Below are positions 24,917 to 33,630 of a stretch of 64,000 nt of DNA, in pieces. Position 1 is the first letter of the stretch, and the number at the start of each line of letters is the position of its first letter. The notes beneath the pieces are model-generated. The model did no database searches. It saw nothing but the letters and a program-made list of their open reading frames with translations, and was not told where the DNA came from. Source of the DNA: Rhizomicrobium palustre. Lineage in GTDB: Bacteria; Pseudomonadota; Alphaproteobacteria; Micropepsales; Micropepsaceae. Location: assembly GCF_011761565.1 (NCBI RefSeq), contig NZ_JAASRM010000001.1, positions 2,666,139 through 2,730,138 on the forward strand, written 5' to 3'. The translations under genes were made by a program, and so were the position numbers.

Positions 24917-26425
24917 TTACGCCTCGGCGTTCAGCGTCACCGAAATTTCGAATCCGCCACCTTCGCGATTGCGCGCCACAACTTTTCCGCCCAGCCCTTC
25001 AACGTTGCGTTTAACGATCCAGAGTCCCAAGCCTTGATGCTCTGTGGACGGAAGGTTTCCGCTTTCCTTATCGTCGCGATAGGTGATGTAGCGGTTGAAA
25101 ATTCGCTTCAAGCGCTCCGGATCCACGCCGGGTCCACGATCGGCAACGCGTACTTCAACAACATCTCCACGTTTTTCGAGATAAACCTCGATAGTCCCGA
25201 AGCGCGGCGTAAAGCTTGCCGCGTTTTCCAGGATGTTTTCGATGACGGGTTCTAAAAGGTCTTCATTCGCGTAAGCGGTGACGCCCTTTTCGAGAAAGAG
25301 GTCGAGGCGCTTTGCCTGCGCTGCCAGCGTGATCTCATAGTCGCGCACCATTTGCGACAAGAAGGCGGTGAGGTCGATGGGGCGGCGCACGGGATAGACG
25401 ACTTCCGCGGCGGCTTGTTCGAGATCGCGCACCGAGGATACCGCTGCGTCCAGCCGCGCCACCGAACGCTCGATCAACTGCAAGCTGCGCTGCGCGCTGG
25501 CGTCATTCATGGGCACGGCGCGTTTCAAAGGCTCGAGTGCTTGTGCAATCACAGCGAGCGGTGCCTTGAGGGCATGCGAATTTTCTTCCGCCGTCTGCTT
25601 GATGAAATCCTGGGATTCGGTAAGCGCTTGCACCAGCCCGTCGAAGTCTTCCGCAACGCCGGTGAGTTCGGGAATCGTGTTGAGTTTGCGGAAAGAGGCG
25701 TCTCCGCGCATGCGGATGCGGCGCGCGGCGCTGCGGAAGCGCCGCACATTCCGCCACAGATGCACCGAGAGAAGAATGACGAGCGCGGCGCTGAGCAGGT
25801 AGATGATGATGGCAGCGGGAAGCGCTGGCACCTCCCAGAAGGAAAGATGCAGTGGCGCGGGCGCGATGTCGGCGGCATTCTGCGCGGTGATGACGATCCA
25901 GCAATTACCGCCTTCGTGAACCGGCGTCATTGAAGTCAGGAGCTCGGAATTTCCCGCCGGGTTGACGAAGCGCACGGAAAGATCGGTGGCGCGGTCGCAA
26001 GTGGGGCCCATACGTTGGAAAATGCCGGCCTGGATAAGCTCGGCACGTTCGCGCTTCAGATAGCTTGCGGGAAGCGATGGCGCCGAGGCGATGTAGATGA
26101 AGTCGTCTGCGGCGGCGCCCTTCAAGCGTACCAGTATCTTCACCTTGGTGTTGACCAGAGGCGCTCCAGCTAAGGCATCGGCCAGCGCGTTGGGAGGCTC
26201 ACTCTCGAACTGGGCGAAATGCGGGCGCAGCATCGCCGCGACCACCCGCCCGGTCTGATCCACCGCATTGTGCAAAAGCGCCGCCTGCTGACGTTCCGTG
26301 CGCTGATACTGCCACCACAGGATCAGCGGGACAGTGAGCAGAATGATGACCAGTACAAACAGCTTGAGCGCGAAGGAATGGATCAGATTGAAGAAAAAAC
26401 GCCTGAACTTACTGTTCGCTTCCAT
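24917..26425 (-). CDS. Membrane sensor histidine kinase
   Basis: A 502-residue two-helix kinase: helix one at about residues 16-38, a periplasmic sensing region to about 205 with several cysteines, helix two at about 210-232, then HAMP, HisKA and HATPase domains. The phospho-acceptor His284 is in HALKAPL rather than the usual H-E-x-R-T-P. The ATPase has ENILENAASFT (N box), ADRGPGVD (G1) and GLGLWIVKRNV (G2). The start is ATG 26425; the upstream open frame lies inside the regulator gene. It overlaps the regulator by 17 bases. Similar in layout to ChvG, but the signal is unknown. Confidence 0.9.
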   Translation of the reverse strand: MEANSKFRRFFFNLIHSFALKLFVLVIILLTVPLILWWQYQRTERQQAALLHNAVDQTGRVVAAMLRPHFAQFESEPPNALADALAGAPLVNTKVKILVRLKGAAADDFIYIASAPSLPASYLKRERAELIQAGIFQRMGPTCDRATDLSVRFVNPAGNSELLTSMTPVHEGGNCWIVITAQNAADIAPAPLHLSFWEVPALPAAIIIYLLSAALVILLSVHLWRNVRRFRSAARRIRMRGDASFRKLNTIPELTGVAEDFDGLVQALTESQDFIKQTAEENSHALKAPLAVIAQALEPLKRAVPMNDASAQRSLQLIERSVARLDAAVSSVRDLEQAAAEVVYPVRRPIDLTAFLSQMVRDYEITLAAQAKRLDLFLEKGVTAYANEDLLEPVIENILENAASFTPRFGTIEVYLEKRGDVVEVRVADRGPGVDPERLKRIFNRYITYRDDKESGNLPSTEHQGLGLWIVKRNVEGLGGKVVARNREGGGFEISVTLNAEA

Positions 26426-27161
26426 TCCGCCACCTGTAGCCGAAGCCAGGGTAGTTGGTGATCTGTGAGAACTCCGCGTCAAGATCGCGGAATTTCTGCC
26501 GGATGCGCTTGATGAAGGCGCGCACATTGGTGCGGTAGCCGATCTCGCCATCGCCCGCCAGGAAGCCTTCGCCATGCACGAGGTCATAAATCTCGCGATA
26601 GCTGACATCGCGGTCGGAATGCTCGATCAGATAGGCGACAATGTTGAATTCCGTCAGCGTCAGTCCGACATTGGAGCCCTTCCACAGGGCGCGGCGGGAA
26701 TCGAACCGCAGCACGATATCGCCATAGCGCGCCATATCCTGGCTGTCGGGCGCAGGTACGTTGCGCGCCTTGTTGCCGGACAGGATGAGCTCAATCCGCT
26801 TCAAGAGAATGGAGAAACTGCGCGATTTCTCGATGAAATCCACCGCGCCGCCCAAAAGCCCGGCCTCTTCGAAAATCTGATCATTGAGCACGGTCAGGAA
26901 AATGACTGGGATGTCGATCTTTTCCTGCCGGAGGCGCTGCAGCACCTCGATCCCCGTCATGCCCGGCATTTTCCAGTCGAGCAGCAGGATATCGGCTTCG
27001 GGCGTCTGGGTCAGATAATTAACGGCGGTGGTGCCGTCTGCAAAGGAGTCCGTGGAATAGCCCGCATCGACAAGATTGGTACTGACGGACTCGCGGAAAA
27101 GTTCGTCGTCGTCGACGACCAGGATATGACCCCGGGCGGATTGGCGGCTAACTTGGTCCAT
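26409..27161 (-). CDS. OmpR-family response regulator (ChvI-like)
   Basis: A 250-residue regulator. The receiver domain (about 12-130) has the acidic pocket VDDDE, phospho-acceptor Asp in LLLDWKMPGMTG, switch Thr in IFLTVLND, and Lys in DFIEKS (Ser replaces the usual Pro). The C-terminal winged helix (about 150-245) ends with ITNYPGFGYRW. The DNA-recognition stretch GEIGYRTNVRAFIKRIRQKF keeps the family pattern but differs from ordinary OmpR proteins. It overlaps the lipoprotein gene by 14 bases and the kinase gene by 17, so the three products are tightly co-translated. Confidence 0.9.
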   Translation of the reverse strand: MDQVSRQSARGHILVVDDDELFRESVSTNLVDAGYSTDSFADGTTAVNYLTQTPEADILLLDWKMPGMTGIEVLQRLRQEKIDIPVIFLTVLNDQIFEEAGLLGGAVDFIEKSRSFSILLKRIELILSGNKARNVPAPDSQDMARYGDIVLRFDSRRALWKGSNVGLTLTEFNIVAYLIEHSDRDVSYREIYDLVHGEGFLAGDGEIGYRTNVRAFIKRIRQKFRDLDAEFSQITNYPGFGYRWRNGSEQ

Positions 27162-27603
27162 TACTCTTCACCGTAAGGATGTTGCGGATACAGCTATTGT
27201 CCTCGCCATTGCTGGCGGAGAACTTCAAGGCGTGGAAACTCTCGGTCTTGATATCGGGATAGAACACGACCTTGAACGAGCAGCCTTGGCCAGCATATGT
27301 CCAGACCAGGGAGGGTGTGCTCCTTGTGACATTTGTGGGACTTCCCAAAAGCCGCTCCACCGCATTGGGCTGTAATCCGATCAGCGACTTGGGATCGACG
27401 GAAGCAAGCCGCTCCGGCTCCTTGGTCTCCTCTTTGACGATTCTCTTGGGTCGTGCCGGGGCAGGGGTCGGCAGCGGGGCAGGCGGCTGCACTGCCACGG
27501 GTGTAGGTGCAGTCGTTTTTTTATCGCTGCCAGAAAGGGCCGCGCAGCCGGATAATATCGCAAGACTAAGGATAATCTGGCTGGCTGGTGTTAGTATGCG
27601 CAT
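27148..27603 (-). CDS. Small lipoprotein heading the two-component operon
   Basis: A 151-residue predicted lipoprotein: MRILTPASQ start, lipobox LAILSGC with Cys19. A proline/alanine/lysine-rich linker follows (about 28-65), then a compact C-terminal domain (GLQPNAVERLLGSPTNVTRS...VWTYAGQGCSFKVVFYPD) that resembles the SmpA/BamE-type fold. Two more cysteines could form a disulfide. Overlap with the response-regulator start suggests it is part of the signalling system, perhaps an envelope ligand or modulator of the kinase; that is inference. Start ATG 27603; the longer frame lacks a signal peptide at its N-terminus. Confidence 0.75.
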   Translation of the reverse strand: MRILTPASQIILSLAILSGCAALSGSDKKTTAPTPVAVQPPAPLPTPAPARPKRIVKEETKEPERLASVDPKSLIGLQPNAVERLLGSPTNVTRSTPSLVWTYAGQGCSFKVVFYPDIKTESFHALKFSASNGEDNSCIRNILTVKSNGPS

Positions 27604-27809
27604 AAAACTAATACAATTTTGCTGATGTGTTGTGGGCAGGGTTGCGGCCACTGTGACACCGATGGGACAAGGTTGGTCCAGTTCTGAGAAATAGCATGCA
27701 GCAGCTCCGGGGCCTAGAAAAGAGCGTCAGATTGGCGTTCCGTAACAGTGAGTGAAGGTGGAGGGACTTTTTGTCGAAACCGCGGCGAGGCGGAAACGTT
27801 TCGTTGAGT

Positions 27810-28202
27810 ATGAAGACGCTTCTCACCCTCGTTGTTTTCGCGCTCACCGTTCCTGCCGTAGCGCAAACAACTGCACCGCCAGCTTCGCCAATGAGCCAAG
27901 GACCTGCGCCGGGCACGCAGACTTCTCCAGGGCAAACGGATGCATCTTCGCTTGGCGGCGCGCTTGTACATGATCTGACCGGTCAGCCGATATTTGACTC
28001 AAAAGATATGCGGCTCGGTGCCGTGCGCGCGATGAGCAAGGATCATGATGGCGGTCAGGCTGTCCTGCTGGCAATCGAAAAAGTCGATGGGCTTTCGGGG
28101 CAAGTCGTCAGCCTGCCGATGTCAAGTCTTCGCCCGCGGAAGGGAGGCGGCTTCACGACCAGCCTCTCCACGGCAGAATTGAAAACACATACCGCGCCCT
28201 GA
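27810..28202 (+). CDS. Exported small protein, PRC-barrel-like
   Basis: A 130-residue protein with a cleavable signal peptide (MKTLLTLVVFALTVPAVAQ). A low-complexity segment rich in Pro, Ala, Gln and Gly (20-50) leads into a globular domain (LVHDLTGQPIFDSKDMRLGAVRAM...LPMSSLRP) that looks like a PRC-barrel. No catalytic residues evident. Start ATG 27810; TTG 27771 is possible but would bury the signal peptide. Divergent from the lipoprotein-regulator-kinase operon. Confidence 0.65.
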   Translation: MKTLLTLVVFALTVPAVAQTTAPPASPMSQGPAPGTQTSPGQTDASSLGGALVHDLTGQPIFDSKDMRLGAVRAMSKDHDGGQAVLLAIEKVDGLSGQVVSLPMSSLRPRKGGGFTTSLSTAELKTHTAP

Positions 28203-28278
28203 GCGTGACTCCGCCATGACTTTGGGCACCTCTTGGAGGCTGCCGCGTTCTCTTCTTGAAATGTGAAGGGAGTGACTC

Positions 28279-28587
28279 ATGAAATTTCAGGCATTGGCAT
28301 GTTCGGCTGGTCTGATCTCGCTGCTGGTGCTTGGCGGCTGCGGAACCTCTACGGGGGATCGTACCGTTTCGGGCGCTGCGCTTGGCGCAGGCGCGGGCGC
28401 GCTGATCGGCAGCACTGTGGGCGCGCCAGGTACAGGCGCGGCAATTGGTGCGGTGGGTGGGGCTGCTATTGGCGCGACCACCGACCCCTGCGACCTCGAT
28501 CTCGGCACGCCGTATTGGCGCGATCACGGTGGACGGGAAGAATACGACCGGCGCTGCTATCGCCGCGAGCGCCATGATCGTGACTGA
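28279..28587 (+). CDS. Glycine-zipper lipoprotein
   Basis: A 102-residue predicted lipoprotein (signal ending LVLGGC, Cys21). Residues ~30-66 form a glycine zipper (GAALGAGAGALIGSTVGAP then GAAIGAVGGAAIGA), the YMGG/OsmB-like membrane-interacting motif seen in envelope stress lipoproteins. The C-terminus is charged and rich in Arg/Asp/Tyr (REEYDRRCYRRERHDRD), with two cysteines. Function unknown. RBS AAGGGAGTG precedes ATG 28279. Confidence 0.8.
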   Translation: MKFQALACSAGLISLLVLGGCGTSTGDRTVSGAALGAGAGALIGSTVGAPGTGAAIGAVGGAAIGATTDPCDLDLGTPYWRDHGGREEYDRRCYRRERHDRD

Positions 28588-28690
28588 TCACGATTCGGGG
28601 AAACCCCGTCACCCTAGACCATAGGAAGTTTGCTCCCGCCTCTCCCGGCGTCTAATCTGCCCCAAAAATAGATTCCGGGAGGAGGCTTTT

Positions 28691-31378
28691 ATGACGGCAT
28701 CAGCATGGCGCGCCGCCGTATCCGCGGTTGCGCTCATGGCGGCTTGCACAGGCAGTGCGGCCGCTTTTTCTTGGCCCTGGAGCGATAGCGATACCAAGAA
28801 AGACGCGCCGCCGCCGCCTCCCGCTTACAGCGATACATCACTGCCTTTCGAAAAGCGGGTGGATGATCTCGTCGGCCGCCTGACACTGGAAGAAAAGGCC
28901 TCGCAGCTCGGCAACTGGTCCCGCCCGATCCCGCGGCTTGGCGTACCTGGGTATAATTGGTGGAGCGAGGCGCTGCATGGCGTGGCGCGTAATGGCGTCG
29001 CCACGGTGTTTCCGCAAGCCATCGCGCTCGGCGCTACCTTCGATCCGGCCGCGGTGCATGCGATGGGCGTTGCCATCTCCACCGAAGCGCGCGTGAAGTA
29101 CAACGAAATCGGCTACGACAAAGACCACGGCATTTATCAAGGTCTTTCCTTCTGGTCGCCCAATGTGAACATCTTCCGCGATCCGCGCTGGGGCCGCGGC
29201 CAGGAAACCTATGGCGAAGATCCTTGGCTGACGGGCCAGTTCGGCAAGGCCTTTGTTGAAGGCATGCAGGGCGATGATCCCAAATACTTGCGCACCATCG
29301 CGACGCCCAAGCATTTCGCGGTCCATTCGGGGCCGGAATCCACCCGCCATGGCGCCAATGTGCCTGCCTCCAAGCACGACATGATGGATACTTATCTGCC
29401 GCAATTTCGCACCGCGATTGTGGAGGGCAATGCCCAATCGGTGATGTGCGCCTATAACAGCATCAATGGCCAGCCGGCTTGTGCCCAGGAATTCCTGTTG
29501 CGCGATATCCTGCGCAATGCCTGGAAATTCAAAGGCGTGGTGGTGTCCGATTGCGACGCCATTCAGGATATCGCCGAAGGTCATAAATACACCAAGACGG
29601 TGGCCGAAGCCGCGGCGGCCTCGCTGAAGCTTGGTGTCGACAATGATTGCTCTACCTGGGGTCTGAACATCAAAGGCGATGCCGATTATCAGCGCTATAT
29701 CGAAGCGATGAAGCAGGGGCTCGTCAGTCAGCAGGTCGTAGACGAAACCCTGAAGCGGCTGTTCCTCGCCCGCATGAAGCTTGGCATGTTCGATCCCAAG
29801 AACATGGTGAAATATGCGCAGGTCTCCGACAGTGAGCTGAATTCGCCCGCTCATAGCGCGCTCGCCTTGAAACTGGCGCGCGAATCCATGGTGCTCTTGA
29901 AGAACAATGGTGCGCTGCCCTTGAAGCAGACCGTCAAGCGCATCGCGGTGGTGGGGCCCCTGGCTGATCAGATCGTGCCGCTTTATGGCAATTACAACGG
30001 CACGCCGCTTCATGCGGTTTCAGCGCTTGAGGGCCTGAAAAAGGCGTTCCCCAATGCGGAGATCGTGTTTGAGCCGGGCACCAGCTTCCTGGTTTCGGGC
30101 AATGCCATTCCCGCTTCGGTTTTGAAAACGCCTGATGGCAAGCCCGGGCTTCTCGCCGAGTTCTTCGAGAACGATGATTTCAGCGGCACACCGGTGCTGC
30201 GCCGTATTGATGCCGGGATCGATTACGAACGCGGCCGTGTTGGAATCGAAGCGGCTGAATTGCCTAAGCTGCCGCATTTCGCGGTGCGCTGGACCGGCAC
30301 GCTGACGCCCGACAAGACCGGCGAATACGCCATCGGTTTGGATGCGCGCATTGGCAAGCTCTGGCTCGATGGCAAAGAAATCGTCAATGTCGGTTCCGGC
30401 GATCAGGCATCGAAAACCGTAGCGATGCATCTCGAAGCCGGAAAATCTTACAGCGTGAAGGTCGAGCGGGGCGATGATCCGCGCATGTCGATCCATCTCG
30501 TCTGGTCGCAGCAGACCAAGGATGCTGAGGCGCGCGCGGTGGCCGCGGCCAAGAAGGCGGATGTGGTGGTTGCCGTCGTTGGCATCACGCCCCAGCTCGA
30601 AGGCGAGGAGATGAAGGTCGATGTGCCGGGCTTCGCCGGTGGTGATAAGACCACGCTCGATATGCCGGCGCCGGAAGAAAAGCTGTTGAAGGCCGTACGC
30701 AAGGCGACCAAGAAGCCGCTCGTCACCGTGCTCTATAACGGCTCGGCCTTATCGGTGAATTGGGCCGCCAAGCAATCGGATGCGATTCTGGAAGCCTGGT
30801 ATGGCGGGCAGGCGGCAGGCACAGCCATCGCGGATATTTTGTCGGGCACGTATAACCCGTCAGGCCGGTTGCCGGTCACCTTCTATGCGGGGTTGAAGGA
30901 TCTTCCAGCCTTTGAAGATTATTCCATGGCGAACCGCACCTATCGCTATTACGCCGGCAAGCCGCTTTATCCCTTCGGGCATGGGCTTTCCTATACCAGC
31001 TTCGGCTACGGCACGCCGAAACTCACTGCGGCCACGGTGAAAGCGGGCGAGAAGCTTGGCGTGGATGTCGAGGTGAAAAACACCGGCAAGATCGCGGGCG
31101 ATGAAGTGGCTCAGCTTTACCTCACCTTCCCGGGGGCGCCGGGTATGCCGCGCGTGGCGATGCGTGGCCTCGCGCGTGTCAGCCTCGCCCCCGGCGAAAC
31201 CAAATCGGTGCATTTCGATTTGAGCCCGCGTGATCTTTCCAGCGTGACGCCGGAGGGCGTGATCAAGGTGCAGCCCGGCGCCTATAAGCTCTCGGTCGGT
31301 GGCGGTCAGCCCGGCGCCACCAAAGCCATCGCCACCGTGCCCTTCGCAATTGAAGGCGAAACGGTGCTGGCGGATTAA
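28691..31378 (+). CDS. Glycoside hydrolase family 3 beta-xylosidase/beta-glucosidase with PA14 domain
   Basis: An 895-residue exported GH3 enzyme (signal peptide to about residue 26, preceding a PWSDSD linker). The N-terminal (beta/alpha)8 domain has LTLEEKASQLGN, SEALHGVARNG, the KHFAVHSGPE substrate loop and nucleophile Asp287 in VVVSDCDAI. A PA14 domain (about 480-620, LLAEFFENDDFSGTP) is inserted into the C-terminal GH3 domain. A fibronectin type III-like domain (from ~775) ends the chain. The CDAI variant of the nucleophile motif is typical of bacterial and plant xylosidase/arabinosidase-like members. It likely releases xylose or glucose from oligosaccharides in the periplasm. Strong RBS GGGAGGAGG. 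Confidence 0.93.
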   Translation: MTASAWRAAVSAVALMAACTGSAAAFSWPWSDSDTKKDAPPPPPAYSDTSLPFEKRVDDLVGRLTLEEKASQLGNWSRPIPRLGVPGYNWWSEALHGVARNGVATVFPQAIALGATFDPAAVHAMGVAISTEARVKYNEIGYDKDHGIYQGLSFWSPNVNIFRDPRWGRGQETYGEDPWLTGQFGKAFVEGMQGDDPKYLRTIATPKHFAVHSGPESTRHGANVPASKHDMMDTYLPQFRTAIVEGNAQSVMCAYNSINGQPACAQEFLLRDILRNAWKFKGVVVSDCDAIQDIAEGHKYTKTVAEAAAASLKLGVDNDCSTWGLNIKGDADYQRYIEAMKQGLVSQQVVDETLKRLFLARMKLGMFDPKNMVKYAQVSDSELNSPAHSALALKLARESMVLLKNNGALPLKQTVKRIAVVGPLADQIVPLYGNYNGTPLHAVSALEGLKKAFPNAEIVFEPGTSFLVSGNAIPASVLKTPDGKPGLLAEFFENDDFSGTPVLRRIDAGIDYERGRVGIEAAELPKLPHFAVRWTGTLTPDKTGEYAIGLDARIGKLWLDGKEIVNVGSGDQASKTVAMHLEAGKSYSVKVERGDDPRMSIHLVWSQQTKDAEARAVAAAKKADVVVAVVGITPQLEGEEMKVDVPGFAGGDKTTLDMPAPEEKLLKAVRKATKKPLVTVLYNGSALSVNWAAKQSDAILEAWYGGQAAGTAIADILSGTYNPSGRLPVTFYAGLKDLPAFEDYSMANRTYRYYAGKPLYPFGHGLSYTSFGYGTPKLTAATVKAGEKLGVDVEVKNTGKIAGDEVAQLYLTFPGAPGMPRVAMRGLARVSLAPGETKSVHFDLSPRDLSSVTPEGVIKVQPGAYKLSVGGGQPGATKAIATVPFAIEGETVLAD

Positions 31379-31387
31379 ACCCTTGTC

Positions 31388-31420
31388 GCGTGCTTCCGCC
31401 CTGACGCGGTGGAAGCACGC
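31388..31420. terminator. Hairpin between convergent GH3 and NamZ-like genes
   Basis: A 10-bp perfect stem (GCGTGCTTCC/GGAAGCACGC, 13-base loop) lies exactly between the two converging stop codons. There is no strong T-run on either strand, so it is a boundary hairpin of uncertain terminator strength. Confidence 0.6.
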
Positions 31421-31426
31421 ACACTT

Positions 31427-32629
31427 TCAATACAGCATCACCCCGCGCCGGACCTCTTCCCAGGTCTGTTCATCCGGCGTGGTGAGCGCATCGAGATCGG
31501 CGGGGGATGCGATGGGGTCATCCACCCAATCTTTTAAGACTGCGCTGCCGTTGATCACGTCGATGGCGAGCTTTCCGACCTCGTATTCATAGGGAAAATC
31601 CCGCCACAAGGGATAATCGGGATAAAGCATGCGAATGGCTTTGAAGGCGAGTGCCTGCAAGCGCCAGGGTTTGAAGGCTGCGTGATCGTAAGACGGGCCT
31701 TCGGCATGAATCTGAATGCCGTTGCAGAGCTTGCCCGCATGTTTGTGGAAAGTCGGCTCGAACCAGCATTCGCGCAAGGCGCAACCCGTCAGCCAGTGCG
31801 GCGCCAGCTCTTGCATTTTTGCGAGCACCGCACGCGCGTTGATATCGGGTGCGCCGAACAGCTCTAGCGGCCGTGTGGTGCCGCGCCCTTCCGAAAGCGT
31901 GGTGCCTTCCAGCATCACCGTTCCGGCATAGGCGCGCGCCATCGATAGGTTTGGGGCGTTGGGCGAGGGGTTCACCCAGATGCGTTCGCCCAAGGGCCAG
32001 CCAAAGCCGGGTGCGGCTTGTGGCGCATAGCCTTCCATCGCGATCACGCGGTAATCGACATCCAGCTTGAAGTGTTTCACGAACCAATGGCCGAGTTCGC
32101 CAAGCGTGAGGCCATGGCGCATGGGCATCGGCCCCGCACCCACAAAGCTCTCCCAGCCAGGGCGCAGGGTGAGGCCTTCCACGGGGCGGCCTGCGGGATT
32201 GGGCCGGTCCAGCACCCAAATGCTTTTCTTATGCTTGGCGGCTGCTTCCAGCACATAGAGCAGCGTGGTCACAAACGTGTAGATGCGACAGCCAAGGTCT
32301 TGCAGATCGAACAAGAGTACATCGAAGCTTTGCAGCATCTCGTCTGTCGGGCGGCGCACCGTACCGTAAAGGCTGAAGACGGGAATGTGATGCACCGGAT
32401 CTTCAAAATCCGGGCTTTCCACCATGTTGTCCTGCTTGTCGCCGCGAAGCCCATGCTGCGGCCCGAAGGCGGCGCTGAGCTTGATATCCGAAAGCCCGGC
32501 CAGCGCATCCAGCGCATGGGTGAGGTTCGCCGTCACCGAGGCCGGATGGGCCATCAGCGCCACGCGTTTTTCGGCCAGCGGCGCGCGCAGTTGCGGATCG
32601 GCAAGAAGGCGGTCAAGGCCGAATTTCAT
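31427..32629 (-). CDS. namZ: DUF1343 / NamZ-type exo-beta-N-acetylmuramidase
   Basis: A 400-residue protein of the DUF1343 family, whose characterised member NamZ of Bacillus subtilis removes MurNAc from the non-reducing end of peptidoglycan fragments. Family blocks are clear: VALMAHPASVTANLTH, FGPQHGLRGDKQDNM, LLFDLQDLGCRIYTF, VLDRPNPAGRPVEG, LSEGRGTTRPLELFGAPDI. No signal peptide is visible here, so it may act in the cytoplasm on recycled muropeptides. It overlaps the DOMON-like gene by four bases, and an HxlR regulator heads the operon. Confidence 0.88.
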   Translation of the reverse strand: MKFGLDRLLADPQLRAPLAEKRVALMAHPASVTANLTHALDALAGLSDIKLSAAFGPQHGLRGDKQDNMVESPDFEDPVHHIPVFSLYGTVRRPTDEMLQSFDVLLFDLQDLGCRIYTFVTTLLYVLEAAAKHKKSIWVLDRPNPAGRPVEGLTLRPGWESFVGAGPMPMRHGLTLGELGHWFVKHFKLDVDYRVIAMEGYAPQAAPGFGWPLGERIWVNPSPNAPNLSMARAYAGTVMLEGTTLSEGRGTTRPLELFGAPDINARAVLAKMQELAPHWLTGCALRECWFEPTFHKHAGKLCNGIQIHAEGPSYDHAAFKPWRLQALAFKAIRMLYPDYPLWRDFPYEYEVGKLAIDVINGSAVLKDWVDDPIASPADLDALTTPDEQTWEEVRRGVMLY

Positions 32630-33141
32630 GAGAGCTCCAGCGAAAACGTCTCGGCGTGATGAAAATCGGGTTTACCCGCTGGATGCTGCAAGGCCCAATA
32701 GGACATCGCACCGTCCTTGTCTTCCACCACTGCCGAAAGCCCCATTACAAAAGGCCCGGTGATGCCGGGAAGGCGAAGACCCGCTTCCAGCACGAATTCC
32801 TCCGCCGTCTGACGAATAGCGATTTCCGGCTTAGCGACTTCCCAGTTCTGCATCCCTGCGCGATAGCCTTCGAAGCTATAGGCGGCCCAGCATGTGGAAG
32901 GCGAGAAATTCAATTCGCCATAACCACTGCCGAGCTTGATGAAAGCTTCGAAGCAGCTATGGCGCCACAGCTCGCCGCGTCGCTCCGAGGGTTCCTGTGC
33001 GGGCAAAGCGATGCTGGCGATGTTTCCTTTCAAGCTATAGCGCAGGAAGAGAAGGTCGGGTTCCGGGCGGATCGCGCCCACTTCGATGCGGGCGGCAGCA
33101 TTACGGCGGCTATCGGGGTGCAAACGCAGGGCGCGAAGCAT
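32626..33141 (-). CDS. DOMON-like domain protein
   Basis: A 171-residue protein without signal peptide, resembling the DOMON-like (CBM9-like beta-sandwich) family: LRALRLHPDS start, LFLRYSLKGNIASIALPA, ELWRHSCFEAFI, YGELNFSPSTCWAAYSFEGYR. The LW-HTCFE-F pattern and N-SPS-WA-Y-F are the family hallmarks. Ligand unknown, possibly a carbohydrate, which would suit the coupled muramidase. ATG 33141 is chosen; ATG 33174 would overlap the hxlR gene. It is translationally coupled to the NamZ gene (ATGA). Confidence 0.78.
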   Translation of the reverse strand: MLRALRLHPDSRRNAAARIEVGAIRPEPDLLFLRYSLKGNIASIALPAQEPSERRGELWRHSCFEAFIKLGSGYGELNFSPSTCWAAYSFEGYRAGMQNWEVAKPEIAIRQTAEEFVLEAGLRLPGITGPFVMGLSAVVEDKDGAMSYWALQHPAGKPDFHHAETFSLELS

Positions 33142-33154
33142 GTCTTGGCCTGTT

Positions 33155-33550
33155 TCAGTCTTCAGTTTTGGCATCAAAGGCGGCGCGGGCGGCCTCGATC
33201 TCGGCGGTATGGGTAAGCGCCCAGGTGCCCAGTGCTTTGACCGGCACACAAAGCGAGCGGCCAAGATCGGTCAGGGCATATTCCACTTTCGGGGGCACCA
33301 CGGGATAGACCGTGCGTTCCACCAGCCCGTCGCGTTCCAGTCCGCGCAAGCAAATAGTCAGCATTCGCTGAGAAATACCGCCAATATCGCGCTTTAAATC
33401 CGAGAAACGGCGCGTACCGTTCGAGAGCATCATAATAATCAGGACGCTCCACTTGTCGCCTACACGCGCCAATACTTGGCTAACTTTAGGACAATCTGCG
33501 CTATGCATGATCGCCTGGGGGGTGGTGACATCAAGAGTACTTAGGCTCAT
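33155..33550 (-). CDS. HxlR-family transcriptional regulator
   Basis: A 131-residue MarR-like winged-helix protein of the HxlR type: CPKVSQVLARVGDKWSVLIIMML, RRFSDLKRDIGGISQRMLTICLRGLERDGLV, and the wing YPVVPPKVEYALTDLG. A single cysteine near the N-terminus (Cys20, in SADCPK) matches the position of the redox or quinone-sensing Cys in YodB/QorR-type members. It is divergent from the azoreductase gene, the usual target of such quinone/electrophile sensors, and is upstream of the DOMON and NamZ genes. Confidence 0.92.
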   Translation of the reverse strand: MSLSTLDVTTPQAIMHSADCPKVSQVLARVGDKWSVLIIMMLSNGTRRFSDLKRDIGGISQRMLTICLRGLERDGLVERTVYPVVPPKVEYALTDLGRSLCVPVKALGTWALTHTAEIEAARAAFDAKTED

Positions 33551-33581
33551 GAAAGTGCCTTCTTGCGGGCTCGGAGTAGAC

Positions 33582-33606
33582 GGTTACATAAGGTGCCTCG
33601 GTTACA
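33582..33606. promoter_or_regulatory. Candidate HxlR operator (two direct GGTTACA copies)
   Basis: In the 80-base divergent spacer between hxlR and azoR, GGTTACA occurs at 33582-33588 and 33600-33606, 18 bases apart, so on adjacent helical faces less than two turns away. The position suits repression of azoR and autoregulation; the binding itself is inferred. Confidence 0.45.
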
Positions 33607-33630
33607 AATCTATACCAAGGGGCTTACGTT

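Noticed and set aside
26426..26608. A 61-residue N-terminal extension of the sensor kinase
   Set aside because: It lies wholly inside the response-regulator gene, and the first membrane helix fits the ATG at 26425.
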